Assembly: GCA_012729405.1 (NCBI GenBank)
Contig: JAAYDH010000038.1
Location: 1 to 25,473 of the forward strand
From: Erysipelotrichaceae bacterium
GTDB taxonomy: Bacteria; Bacillota_I; Bacilli_A; RFN20; CAG-826
DNA: 25,473 nucleotides
Reading direction: 5' to 3'
Shown here: positions 16,934 through 24,655 of the stretch, piece after piece
Layout of the letters: the number at the start of each line of letters is the position of its first letter
Numbering within the stretch: the stretch's first letter is position 1
Position numbers and translations under genes: made by a program
Notes under the pieces: generated by a model
Told to the model about the DNA's origin: nothing
Databases searched by the model: none
Seen by the model: only the letters and a program-made list of their open reading frames with translations

Positions 16934-17839
16934 ATGAGAAAAATGAGCAGGAAGAAAAAGATTTTTGTCTTCACCTCAATTGGATTTTTGTCGGTTGCCA
17001 CTTTAGGAATCGGCGGATATTTTATCTATGATCTTGTCCGCGGTAATCCAGACATCTATGGTGATCTTGTTGCCGAAGATTATATGGATGACAACACTCA
17101 ATTATTCGCCGATTACGAGACTCTTCGCGCTTCTTCCGCCACCCTTGATACATATCAGGAAACATATGCTCCCCATCAACTTTTTAATATTGCTCTTCAT
17201 GAGAGCCAAAAGAGCGAATTCATTAAACTTGAAACGCGAGGTAACGTGAATGCTGCCGGCTTAAAACAAACCGTTCTCGCATATCAATTACGAAATGGTG
17301 ATGAATACTTCTATGAATCAATATCAAAAGGTTTATTTTCCGTCGGCAAAAGATTTTATCAAGGGGAAGACGTCACTTGGTACAGTGGGAAGTTTAGTTT
17401 ATTTAATTCCAACTACTATTGGAAAGCTGATAGCGAGCAAATAATCAGTATTGAAGAATTTAAGGAAGTATGGGGTTTTGACTGTTCAATCATCTCCCCT
17501 TACATCGTTTCAAGTCACACTAGTTTAGAAGCTTCGGATACTTCAATAAGTGACGGGAAATTGCAATTATCGCTTCACCTAGATCCACTTTATAGTGTTA
17601 TTGAATATTCTAAACAAATGCTTCACATGGGAGACTTAGAAGCTTGGCCGGTTTTTGAAAGTGTGAAATTAGATGTGTCGATCAATTCGGATTTCCTTAT
17701 TGAATCGATGAACATCACGGAATATTACGAAGTAAAAAAGATTGGTTGGCATAATGCAAAAGGAACTCTCGACATCAGTTGTGCCTACGGAGAACCTGGA
17801 AGCATTCCGGATGTCGATACCCTGATAACATATAACTAA
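16934..17839 (+). CDS. Unknown membrane-anchored extracytoplasmic protein
   Basis: About 302 aa from the ATG at 16934 (or 299 from the ATG at 16943, which is better spaced from the AAAGGG run). The start is basic (MRKMSRKKK), followed by one hydrophobic helix at about 10-32, then an extracellular domain with no cysteine-rich or catalytic motif I recognise. The domain alternates charged and aromatic residues in a beta-rich pattern. There is no lipobox, so it is a signal-anchor or cleaved secreted protein. I do not recognise the family. It is divergent from an XRE regulator with overlapping promoter elements, which suggests control by that regulator, and it ends at a bidirectional terminator facing nusG. 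Confidence 0.7.
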   Translation: MRKMSRKKKIFVFTSIGFLSVATLGIGGYFIYDLVRGNPDIYGDLVAEDYMDDNTQLFADYETLRASSATLDTYQETYAPHQLFNIALHESQKSEFIKLETRGNVNAAGLKQTVLAYQLRNGDEYFYESISKGLFSVGKRFYQGEDVTWYSGKFSLFNSNYYWKADSEQIISIEEFKEVWGFDCSIISPYIVSSHTSLEASDTSISDGKLQLSLHLDPLYSVIEYSKQMLHMGDLEAWPVFESVKLDVSINSDFLIESMNITEYYEVKKIGWHNAKGTLDISCAYGEPGSIPDVDTLITYN

Positions 17840-17846
17840 TGAGTAG

Positions 17847-17877
17847 AAAAAAAGCCGCTCGTGCGGCTTATTTTTTT
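17847..17877. terminator. Bidirectional terminator between the unknown gene and nusG
   Basis: AAGCCGC (17852-17858), loop TCGT, GCGGCTT (17863-17869), with seven T on the plus side (17871-17877) and seven A (17847-17853) serving the minus strand. It terminates two convergent genes; the nusG stop codon overlaps its edge. Confidence 0.9.
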
Positions 17878-18493
17878 AGATTTTTTCAATCTCGGAGAAT
17901 TCAACTTCGAGTTTGGTGGTTCTTCCGAAGAAAACTGTTTCAAGTTCAACAGCTCCCGTCTCGCGATTGATGGAAACAACATTGCCTTCGGTTCCTTCAA
18001 GAGCGCCATGGATGACTTTGACGAGATCGCCAACATTATAACGGTCGTACATCGAATCATCGATCATTCCCATTCTCTTTAAGACAGGTTCGATTTGTTC
18101 GCGGGGGACAGGGAAAGGTTTTGTTCCTTTTCCGGAAGATCCGACGAAACCGGTAACGCCGGGAGTATTACGGACAACGTACCAAGCATAGTCAGTCATG
18201 ATCATTTCCACGAAGACGTAGCCAGGATAGAGATTCTTCATTCTGGTTTTACCAGTTGGAAGGCCGTCCTTCATCACTGGGACTTCAAATTCCGCAACTA
18301 TGATGCGGAAGATGAGATCTTGTAAACCCATCGATTCGACGCGTCGGGTAAGATTATCGGCAACCTTTCTTTCGTGGGTGGAATATGTATTGACCACATA
18401 CCAGGATTTTTCACCTAATTTTGTTTGTTTATTTTCGCCTTCTTTGAGTTCGGTTGTCGTGTCAGTAAAGGCTACTTTCTTTTCGTCTTCCAT
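17876..18493 (-). CDS. nusG: Transcription termination/antitermination factor NusG
   Basis: NusG, 205 aa, which binds RNA polymerase across the cleft and affects pausing, termination and coupling. The NGN domain begins at about residue 30 with SWYVVNTYSTHERKVADNL and contains LYPGYVFVEM and VRNTPGVTGFVG. The C-terminal KOW domain is at about 150-205 (YNVGDLVKVIHGALEGTEGNV, FGRTTKLEVEFSEIEKI). A charged extension of about 29 residues precedes the NGN domain, longer than the few residues in Bacillus. The ATG overlaps the secE stop by one base (TAATG), so translation is coupled. It is last in rpmG-secE-nusG, but rplK, its usual next neighbour, is separated by four accessory genes. Confidence 0.97.
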   Translation of the reverse strand: MEDEKKVAFTDTTTELKEGENKQTKLGEKSWYVVNTYSTHERKVADNLTRRVESMGLQDLIFRIIVAEFEVPVMKDGLPTGKTRMKNLYPGYVFVEMIMTDYAWYVVRNTPGVTGFVGSSGKGTKPFPVPREQIEPVLKRMGMIDDSMYDRYNVGDLVKVIHGALEGTEGNVVSINRETGAVELETVFFGRTTKLEVEFSEIEKI

Positions 18494-18705
18494 TATGCTC
18501 CAGCACCTCCGTTCATTGAGTTAAATGCATCAGCTAAGATGTCGATAAGACGTGCACCGGCAGCATCCTCCGCTAAAAGAATAAGAGCGGCGATCACGGA
18601 AATAACAACTGTCACAATAATGGCAGGGATTAAGTCTTCACGCTTTGGCCAACGAACGCGCTTGCCTTCTTTGACAACGCCTTTCGCATAAGATTTCATT
18701 CCCAT
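18493..18705 (-). CDS. secE: Preprotein translocase subunit SecE
   Basis: SecE, 70 aa, the single-TM form typical of Gram-positives, which stabilises SecY. The amphipathic signature GVVKEGKRVRWPKREDL is at about 9-25, followed by one transmembrane helix (about 26-45) and a short tail ending in GGAGA. The ATG at 18705 has AGGAGG 7 nt upstream, within the end of rpmG; a second ATG two codons in is less well spaced. It overlaps nusG by one base. Confidence 0.96.
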   Translation of the reverse strand: MGMKSYAKGVVKEGKRVRWPKREDLIPAIIVTVVISVIAALILLAEDAAGARLIDILADAFNSMNGGAGA

Positions 18706-18716
18706 AAAGGAACCTC

Positions 18717-18863
18717 CTACTTACTAATCTTGTGGATTGTGTGCCTTCCACAACGAGGGCAGAACTTCTTGATTTCAAGGCTTTTAAAGCCCTCTTTTTT
18801 CATCATGAGGGTGTAGTTCCGAGATAAACATTCTTCACAAATTAAAAGTACTTTTTCTCTCAT
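18717..18863 (-). CDS. rpmG: 50S ribosomal protein L33, zinc-binding form
   Basis: A 48-aa L33. Two CxxC pairs, C9/C12 and C35/C38, mark the zinc-binding (C+) paralogue. The RNYT and [15 protein letters not shown] segments are typical. It starts at the ATG at 18863 and ends at TAG (18717-18719), 11 nt before secE, whose SD overlaps the rpmG stop. The SD for rpmG itself is weak (ATAGGG about 8 nt upstream). The rpmG-secE-nusG order is standard in Firmicutes. Confidence 0.95.
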   Translation of the reverse strand: MREKVLLICEECLSRNYTLMMKKEGFKSLEIKKFCPRCGRHTIHKISK

Positions 18864-18894
18864 CTCTAAAACCCTATCTTAAGTTTGCCTTAAT

Positions 18895-18923
18895 AATGTA
18901 GCACATACAATTGTTATTGTAAA
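18895..18923 (-). promoter_or_regulatory. Promoter of rpmG-secE-nusG
   Basis: TTTACA (18918-18923, 5 of 6) and TACATT (18895-18900) with a 17-bp spacer, and TGC directly before the -10 (extended -10). Transcription would begin near 18888, about 25 nt before the rpmG ATG. Confidence 0.6.
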
Positions 18924-18925
18924 AC

Positions 18926-18942
18926 AAAAAAATCAAACGATT
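18926..18942 (-). terminator. Weak candidate terminator of the six-gene unit
   Basis: Minus strand AATC-GTTT-GATT followed by T residues, just downstream of the LRR gene stop. The stem is only 4 bp of mostly A-U, so read-through into rpmG is possible. Confidence 0.3.
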
Positions 18943-18957
18943 AGAGGGTGTGTTTAA

Positions 18958-19716
18958 TTATTCAATTATTTGTTTGTCTTTCAAATAGTAGAAAACCATA
19001 ATAAAGGTCATTCCGATAACAGCAACAACAATCACAAAAGAAATCATCGTGCTGGATGAGACTTCGCGATTATCGGAATAGGAAGAATTTTCCTGAGCGA
19101 AATATTGAGAGAGAAAGATAATTGATTCCCCAATCGTATCTTCTCCAGAGAAATCAACGGTGTCGTTTACAGTCTCGCGATCAGTTTCCGAAAGGTTCTC
19201 ATAAAGAGACATGACTCGCGAGAAACCGGCGATTCCAATATCACAAATACTGATGTCCGCACCGGGTCGCACTTCGCGGTTCCACATGCGAACGAAACCT
19301 TCGTCGAAAGCATCAAAATGGACATCGTACTGATCGTTATAAACACCATAATTGGTGACTAACTCCCATTCAGCTTCGCTACCAGTATAGAAAATATCAA
19401 AAAAGTTAACGTGGTTTTCCGGACTGGAAAACAAAGAATCAGGAAGAATTGTAATGGTATAGGAAATCATTAATGATTCGAGATTTAAACAATCATCAAA
19501 AGCTCCTTCACTAATTTCATCAATGTTCTCAGCCGCATAAATGCGCATATCTGTTAAGCTTGAATTAACTACATCAAGAAGGATATTTTTTCCATTTTCT
19601 TTTGTCTCAACAATAAAATTTCCTGGTTCAAAAGGAGCGGGGAGAACATCCGCATTTGGGTTGCCCACAAATAGACAACCGGACATAAATACGAAAGTTA
19701 ATAATTCTTTTATCAT
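18958..19716 (-). CDS. LRR_5 (BspA-like) surface protein with C-terminal membrane anchor
   Basis: About 252 aa from the ATG at 19716, which overlaps the stop of the preceding small gene as ATGA; the longer open frame to 19806 is a shadow of that gene. Features in order: a hydrophobic N-terminus ending MSGC (a poor lipobox, Cys14), an LRR_5/BspA-type region at about 65-130 with ISEGAFDDCLNLESL and the FYTGSEAEWELV motif commonly found in these proteins, a linker rich in Asp/Glu/Ser, and a C-terminal TM helix (about 222-245) with a short positive tail. It is probably a cell-surface protein displayed outward. Only one or two repeats are present, far fewer than in typical BspA proteins. Function unknown; last gene of the unit. 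Confidence 0.75.
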   Translation of the reverse strand: MIKELLTFVFMSGCLFVGNPNADVLPAPFEPGNFIVETKENGKNILLDVVNSSLTDMRIYAAENIDEISEGAFDDCLNLESLMISYTITILPDSLFSSPENHVNFFDIFYTGSEAEWELVTNYGVYNDQYDVHFDAFDEGFVRMWNREVRPGADISICDIGIAGFSRVMSLYENLSETDRETVNDTVDFSGEDTIGESIIFLSQYFAQENSSYSDNREVSSSTMISFVIVVAVIGMTFIMVFYYLKDKQIIE

Positions 19717-19940
19717 TGCGAAATTGGTCCACCAAAGACGAAAATAACAATTAAACAAACGGCAATGAACAAAACAAGAATTCCGGCGACGACGATTAAG
19801 AACCAAGGAATGTTGTATTGTTCCTTTTCTTCCTCGATTGGCAAGTGCTCTGGGTTAATAAAGCCAGTCTCGCTATCGTCAATCTTGTTCTCTTTTAATT
19901 CTAGGCCAATTGACTTATCAATTTGTTTTTGCTTTTTCAT
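19713..19940 (-). CDS. Small single-pass membrane protein
   Basis: A 75-aa protein: a charged hydrophilic N-terminus (about 1-43, rich in Lys/Glu/Asp), then one long hydrophobic helix (about 44-70: PWFLIVVAGILVLFIAVCL and onward) and a tiny tail ending GGPISQ. No family recognised. The ATG has only AAGG very close upstream. It lies 32 nt after the FolT-like gene and its stop overlaps the start of the LRR gene by four bases (ATGA), so the two are translationally coupled and may act together at the membrane; that is inference from context. Confidence 0.7.
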   Translation of the reverse strand: MKKQKQIDKSIGLELKENKIDDSETGFINPEHLPIEEEKEQYNIPWFLIVVAGILVLFIAVCLIVIFVFGGPISQ

Positions 19941-19972
19941 AACCTTATTATCTTATAAAAGCTAAATATTAT

Positions 19973-20770
19973 CTAGTCTTCATTTTTCTTTAAAAAATGC
20001 TTTGACATGACTCTCGTTAAGATGGTAATTGCAATTGTATTTAAGGGTACATTGATGAATAAAAGGATTAGTTGGCTGAAGCCAATAACCCAAAAGGTTT
20101 TGAAACCAAATGCAATGGCTTTCATCAGTGAGCCAAAGGCTACCATTACGACTAACTCAACAATAATTAAGGCAAAAGCTGTTTGAGCAGGATGAAGAGG
20201 TAAATTTTCATTTTTCAATGCGATGCGTCGGTTATACAGGAGAATAAAAATCAATAGTCCCGTAAAAAGAACCAACATAGCACTCGGAATTGCGATTTTC
20301 ATCGCAAGAGTTACGCTTGTTGTGGTGCTGAATAATGTCAGTTTGTCATTAGTTAAAAGAACCACTAAGACGGTTGCCAAGCAAGCAAACATGAGGGCAA
20401 TAGTAAAGATAAGGGAGGTTTTTTGGCTGCGCACTTTTTTAAAAATAAAAAATAAAAAGTATGGTAATAATCCGAGCAGAGTGTATATGAGAGTGATTGT
20501 TGGAAAGAACCCAAAACCACTCGCATCAAAAATAAAATAACCAATAATATCAGAGGCTCCTCCGACTAGCAATCCATACCATGGTCCGAGAAGAAGCGAA
20601 GCGAAAATAATAATGGCTGGCCCGCCAGGAGATACACGCACAAAAGGAATGATTGGAATATAGTTTATAGCTAGCACTTTTTGCAAGATAACAGCAATGG
20701 CAATAAATAATCCAGCAAGGGCTATTTTTGAAATTTGATCTAAGTCATTTCGAGGAAAAAAGTTTTTCAT
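19973..20770 (-). CDS. folT: FolT-like ECF transporter substrate-binding (S) component
   Basis: A 265-aa membrane protein with about six to seven hydrophobic helices, resembling the S component of folate-family ECF transporters. Recognisable features are the N-terminal helix ALAGLFIAIAVILQKVL, the VRVSPGGPAIIIFASLLLGPWYGLLVGGASDIIGY segment (about 45-78) typical of folate-type S units, and a final MSKHFLKKNED tail. It overlaps the end of folC by four bases (ATGA). The pairing with folC supports folate or a folate precursor as the substrate. The shared energising module EcfAA'T is not in this window. The substrate is inferred. Confidence 0.8.
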   Translation of the reverse strand: MKNFFPRNDLDQISKIALAGLFIAIAVILQKVLAINYIPIIPFVRVSPGGPAIIIFASLLLGPWYGLLVGGASDIIGYFIFDASGFGFFPTITLIYTLLGLLPYFLFFIFKKVRSQKTSLIFTIALMFACLATVLVVLLTNDKLTLFSTTTSVTLAMKIAIPSAMLVLFTGLLIFILLYNRRIALKNENLPLHPAQTAFALIIVELVVMVAFGSLMKAIAFGFKTFWVIGFSQLILLFINVPLNTIAITILTRVMSKHFLKKNED

Positions 20771-21993
20771 AAGTCTTCTCCATCTTTGAAGAAATCTCTC
20801 ATATGACCAGCGAACGCGAGTGATCCCGTAATCAAAATGACATCATCAGGATAATTAGCAATCAATTCAGTGACTAATTGATGGGGATCGTCGTAAAACT
20901 CATATTCATCAGCGTAGAGGAAATAATCCTCCTTTGTACGAGCCCGGGGATGATCAAAAGTCGTCAAAATTACCTCTCCCGCTTGACCGATATAATTGAG
21001 CATTAAAGAAAAGTTTTTATCTTTAAAAGAAGCAAAAACGACATGAATTGGACGATTATTACTGACTTTTTCAATCGCAATCATTAAATTTTCCATCGCT
21101 TCAGGATTGTGAGCTCCATCAAGGATAACCAAAGGATTGATGTGAACGACTTCCATTCGAACAGGAATATGGATATCATATAAACCTTCAGCAATTTGTT
21201 CATCGCTAACAGGCAAATTTTCGCTTAACATTTGAACAGCTTCTATCGCCAGGCAAGCATCCTGAACACTATATAATCCAATTGATTTAATTTTGAGATT
21301 TCGATAGATGAGATAGTCAAACGTATAACCTGTATCAGAATATAAAACATTATTCGGAATTGAGATGCTGTGGATGTGACAATCTTTTTCTCTTGCTTCT
21401 TGCGACATAACTGAAATAACTTCTTCGCTCATATCGCCAAGTAGGACCGGAACACCGTCTTTAATGATCCCTGCTTTTTGTTCAGCTATTTCTGTTAATG
21501 ACTTGCCGAGGAACTGGGTATGCTCCATGCTGACGGAGGTGATGATTGAGAGAATGGGTGTAAAAATATTTGTCGCGTCAATCAAGCCTCCCATTCCGCA
21601 TTCGATTATAGCTATATCAACCTCGTTATTAGAAAAGTAGGTCAAAGCAATCAAAGTTTCAACTTCAAATGCAGATAGGTCATAATGAATGATGTTGCGG
21701 CGATACATATTAATGATATCCTCAATTTCTTCATCGTTAATCGCTTCGCCATTAATTGTAATCATTTCGTTAATTTCTTTAAGGCTGGGTGAAATAAAAA
21801 GGCCAACTTTATATCCGGCTTGTCGATATATTGAAGCAATATAACAAGCGGTTGATCCTTTCCCATTTGTTCCTGCGACATGAATTGAAGGGATGCCATA
21901 ATGAAATGAAATTTTACTAAGAAAACGATCGAAATTATCCCTTTGATAATCGCCGGTATTTCTGCTTGAAATGATTTGATCAATCGATTTCAT
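20767..21993 (-). CDS. folC: Folylpolyglutamate synthase (FolC)
   Basis: About 408 aa from the ATG at 21993 (an in-frame TTG one codon upstream is possible). It adds glutamates to folates, trapping them in the cell; some members also make dihydrofolate. The Mur-ligase-type P-loop GTNGKGST lies at about 41-48, followed by FISPSL, an ECGMGGLIDATN loop (about 132-143), SMEHTQFLG (about 154-162) and the C-terminal domain motif ILDGAHNPEAM. It follows smpB directly and overlaps the FolT-like gene. With no other folate-biosynthesis genes beside it, a salvage role is likely: import by FolT, retention by FolC. Confidence 0.94.
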   Translation of the reverse strand: MKSIDQIISSRNTGDYQRDNFDRFLSKISFHYGIPSIHVAGTNGKGSTACYIASIYRQAGYKVGLFISPSLKEINEMITINGEAINDEEIEDIINMYRRNIIHYDLSAFEVETLIALTYFSNNEVDIAIIECGMGGLIDATNIFTPILSIITSVSMEHTQFLGKSLTEIAEQKAGIIKDGVPVLLGDMSEEVISVMSQEAREKDCHIHSISIPNNVLYSDTGYTFDYLIYRNLKIKSIGLYSVQDACLAIEAVQMLSENLPVSDEQIAEGLYDIHIPVRMEVVHINPLVILDGAHNPEAMENLMIAIEKVSNNRPIHVVFASFKDKNFSLMLNYIGQAGEVILTTFDHPRARTKEDYFLYADEYEFYDDPHQLVTELIANYPDDVILITGSLAFAGHMRDFFKDGEDL

Positions 21994-21996
21994 CAA

Positions 21997-22449
21997 TTAC
22001 TCTCGCCCCAGATCTCTTTCTAGATCTCTTTTCTTGATCGTCTCGCGTTTATCATAGAGTTTTTTGCCCTTCGCTAAAGCGATCTCGACCTTCGCCTTGC
22101 CATTTTTTAAATACACTTTCGTGGGGATTATCGTAAAGCCACCTTTTTTGACCTGGTTATTGAACCAGTTGATTTGTCTCTTATGAAGGAGCAGTTTTCT
22201 TGCTCTCAAAGGGTCGTGGTTAAAAATATTGCCTTGCTCATAAGGATTGATATGCATATTGATTATTTCCATTTCAGCTTGGCGAATTAGCACATAAGCA
22301 TCCCCAATTGAGCAGGCGTGACTACGCAAGGACTTAATTTCGGTGCCAACAAGGACGATTCCACACTCAGTGAAGTCACTCAAAAAGTAATTGAAGTGAG
22401 CCTTCTTGTTTGTGGCAATTACTTTAATGTTCTCGAGTTTCTTAATCAT
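21997..22449 (-). CDS. smpB: SsrA-binding protein SmpB
   Basis: SmpB, 150 aa, partner of tmRNA in rescuing stalled ribosomes. Typical features: NKKAHFNYFL near the N-terminus, GTEIKSLR (about 36-43), the HINPYEQGNIFNHDPLRARKLLLHK segment (about 66-90), and the basic tail LAKGKKLYDKRETIKKRDLERDL that forms a helix in the mRNA channel. It starts 1 nt after the stop of the O-antigen-ligase-like gene and ends directly at folC, so it depends on the upstream promoter. The tmRNA gene (ssrA) is not visible in this window. Confidence 0.96.
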   Translation of the reverse strand: MIKKLENIKVIATNKKAHFNYFLSDFTECGIVLVGTEIKSLRSHACSIGDAYVLIRQAEMEIINMHINPYEQGNIFNHDPLRARKLLLHKRQINWFNNQVKKGGFTIIPTKVYLKNGKAKVEIALAKGKKLYDKRETIKKRDLERDLGRE

Positions 22450-22450
22450 A

Positions 22451-24523
22451 CTAAATCTTGTCCTCGAAAGTTATTCTACGCCAATTGAAGAGACCTTCAT
22501 TATTAAATTCTTTAGCCATCGTCTTTTTATCTTTAAAAGGGCCAAAAGTGAATGCCAAATAGAAAATCAATATATTACATCCCACAATAGTAAGTAAGGT
22601 GAGCAGGTCAATGACAATGAAATGGTTTAAAATCGCTGTCAATGTGCCACCAACCACCACTGTAACCGGAACAGCCAATCCCGGGGAGACAAAGACGGCT
22701 CGGAGGGTTTCTCGAATCCACATGTGTGAGCGCACATGGAAGCAGATAAATCTAAAAATAATCGTCATAATAATTCCGATGACAAGATACGTCGCAATTC
22801 CAAGCATCAAAGCTTGATGAAAATCAAAGGGCAAATATAGATAGTATAAGTATGCTGATCCACCCAAGGTGCCGAGCAAGATGGATCCGTAAACAAGAAG
22901 ACGAACGACAAATCTTGGATTTGAGCTGTGCTTATATAATAAAGCGACAAAATACGGCAGAAACACTATGTTGGCAGCAAAGAATACAATGAGTGACAAA
23001 ATAATCGGCTTCACATATGGAAATGAGTATGGGAATGTGGTCACAAAAGCACTTGCGCATCCAACAATTAATGAGAGAAGTACTAAAGTAACAACGCGAA
23101 TAACGCTGATATAACTAACGCTGTTTTGCCATACATAATTATGGACAGCTTCCTTCGCCAATTGTGGCTTTTTCATGTGTCTCCAAGCGGCAACAGGCGG
23201 TAAATAAACCAAAAGCATAATGAGTGCCCCGGACGTTGATATGTCAAAGAATCGCGTCGACTCGACCGCATTATGAGCTAAAATTGCTAAATAGAGCAAT
23301 GCGTAGAGCAAAGCAAAACGATATTGCTTGCGAATGAACAACCGTAGAATGCAATAAAAACCATAGAGGATTCCAATCGCATATAACGTCATTCCAACAA
23401 TACCACTTGTTAAGAGAACTTCAATATAACCAGAATGGCAAGTTCTTACCTGTTGAATAAACGTTGAAGAACTAGCGAGAATTAATTTAGAAGTAGCTCC
23501 ATACCCATATCCAAGAATCAACCTCAAGGGATTTTCTTGCCATAGTTCAATCGCTAATCGCCAAATCTTATCGCGATTTGAAAAATTGCCAAATTTGTTA
23601 ATAAAAATGTTTTCTAAGAAAAAGTTTTTAAACGAAAGATAAGAAGCCCATTGTTTCGCTTCAGCGACAGAGATTAAGACTGCGGCAGCGATACCCACGG
23701 TCAACACTGAGGCAACGATAACCCATGACATGAAATATCGTTTTAAAACGAATCCTTTAATTATTTTTCCAAGAATATACAAACCAAACACGCTGAATGA
23801 AATAATCAGACATGCGTTGGATATTGTAAAGACCATAATTCCGATGAAGAAAAAGATAAGAATATAAGTCCACCACTTTGATTTTGGGAAGTTGACTATC
23901 AAGCAAGCAAAAATGCCCATTAATAAACAAAGGGCAAAGATGTTTGGGTTGATAAAGAATGATGCTGTTCTGTTTCCAGAATAGCTGCCATTAATAATGT
24001 TTTTGTAAATTGTATTTTCAAAAATAAGAGAAAAGACGCATGAAATAAACACAACGATGATCACCATGTAGGCCAGCCATTTGATTTTGCGGAATCTCAA
24101 CCTTCCCCTTACATAATTAAAAAGCATCATATAGAGAACTACAACGCTAATGAAAAGCTGAATAGTGTAATGGATTTTTTCCTGAATTGAGTAAGTTAGC
24201 GTTGTTTCAATTTCATTTTCAGGATTGAAGAAAGTTCTTGATTCTGGGTTGGTCCAGATAGCAACGCAGAGGCTCACAAAAATAATAGTTAAAATAACAA
24301 AAAGAACCCAGTGAGGTTTCATTTTATTTTTCTTGTGTTCGAGAAAGAAATATACGCCCATCATCACGACGATAATGGCGGTTAACATATAAAAAACCGA
24401 GTTGCTAAAGCCACTCAAAGGAACTCCGTTAGAAAGAAGAGCAACATTCTCAAGAAAGAAACAGGAGATAACGATAATAAGCCAAAACCAAATGCTGGAT
24501 AAAATGTATTTAAACTGTCCCAT
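22451..24523 (-). CDS. O-antigen ligase / Wzy-like polymerase family membrane protein
   Basis: A 690-aa polytopic membrane protein with roughly 15 hydrophobic helices. The first two thirds look like the O-antigen ligase/Wzy (PF04932-type) fold: a cluster of helices, then the extracytoplasmic stretch NRDKIWRLAIELWQENPLR with GYGYG at 338-342, and CHSGYIEVLLTSGIVGM (361-377; H363). The last about 200 residues add roughly six more helices that are not part of the usual domain, ending in a hydrophilic tail. Such proteins join or polymerise lipid-linked glycans; the substrate here is unknown and no glycosyltransferases lie beside it. No SD; the promoter -10 lies 12 nt before the ATG. It heads the unit with smpB, folC and the FolT-like gene. 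Confidence 0.78.
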   Translation of the reverse strand: MGQFKYILSSIWFWLIIVISCFFLENVALLSNGVPLSGFSNSVFYMLTAIIVVMMGVYFFLEHKKNKMKPHWVLFVILTIIFVSLCVAIWTNPESRTFFNPENEIETTLTYSIQEKIHYTIQLFISVVVLYMMLFNYVRGRLRFRKIKWLAYMVIIVVFISCVFSLIFENTIYKNIINGSYSGNRTASFFINPNIFALCLLMGIFACLIVNFPKSKWWTYILIFFFIGIMVFTISNACLIISFSVFGLYILGKIIKGFVLKRYFMSWVIVASVLTVGIAAAVLISVAEAKQWASYLSFKNFFLENIFINKFGNFSNRDKIWRLAIELWQENPLRLILGYGYGATSKLILASSSTFIQQVRTCHSGYIEVLLTSGIVGMTLYAIGILYGFYCILRLFIRKQYRFALLYALLYLAILAHNAVESTRFFDISTSGALIMLLVYLPPVAAWRHMKKPQLAKEAVHNYVWQNSVSYISVIRVVTLVLLSLIVGCASAFVTTFPYSFPYVKPIILSLIVFFAANIVFLPYFVALLYKHSSNPRFVVRLLVYGSILLGTLGGSAYLYYLYLPFDFHQALMLGIATYLVIGIIMTIIFRFICFHVRSHMWIRETLRAVFVSPGLAVPVTVVVGGTLTAILNHFIVIDLLTLLTIVGCNILIFYLAFTFGPFKDKKTMAKEFNNEGLFNWRRITFEDKI

Positions 24524-24535
24524 ATTTCACAACGA

Positions 24536-24564
24536 ATTATACAAGCAAAACCGCGAAATGTCTA
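24536..24564 (-). promoter_or_regulatory. Strong promoter of the six-gene unit with very short leader
   Basis: TAGACA (24559-24564, 5 of 6) and a perfect TATAAT (24536-24541), spacer 17 bp. The ATG follows 12 nt after the -10, leaving about 5-6 nt of leader and no SD. It has the same -35, -10 and spacing as the ktrB promoter. Confidence 0.75.
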
Positions 24565-24581
24565 AACCTTTGAACGGGTGT

Positions 24582-24596
24582 GACCTTGAAAAGGTC
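24582..24596. repeat. Perfect inverted repeat upstream of both divergent promoters
   Basis: GACCTT and AAGGTC around GAA, 6-bp arms. Flanking AACGG and CGTT extend it imperfectly. It lies 18 bp upstream of the -35 for the O-antigen-ligase-like gene and in the upstream region of the sirtuin gene, a position suited to a regulator. Confidence 0.4.
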
Positions 24597-24655
24597 CGTT
24601 AAATCTTTCAAAAAATGAAAATTGTTATGATAAAATGAAGCGAAAGGAAACTAAT

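Noticed and set aside
19717..19806. Cysteine- and arginine-rich 30-residue N-terminus of the LRR protein
   Set aside because: It is a frame shadow of the 75-aa gene; the ATGA overlap and the hydrophobic signal begin at the ATG at 19716.
19941..19972. Separate promoter for the 75-aa gene (TATAAG/GATAAT-like boxes)
   Set aside because: No -35 at proper distance and the gap is only 32 nt; read-through from the upstream gene is simpler.
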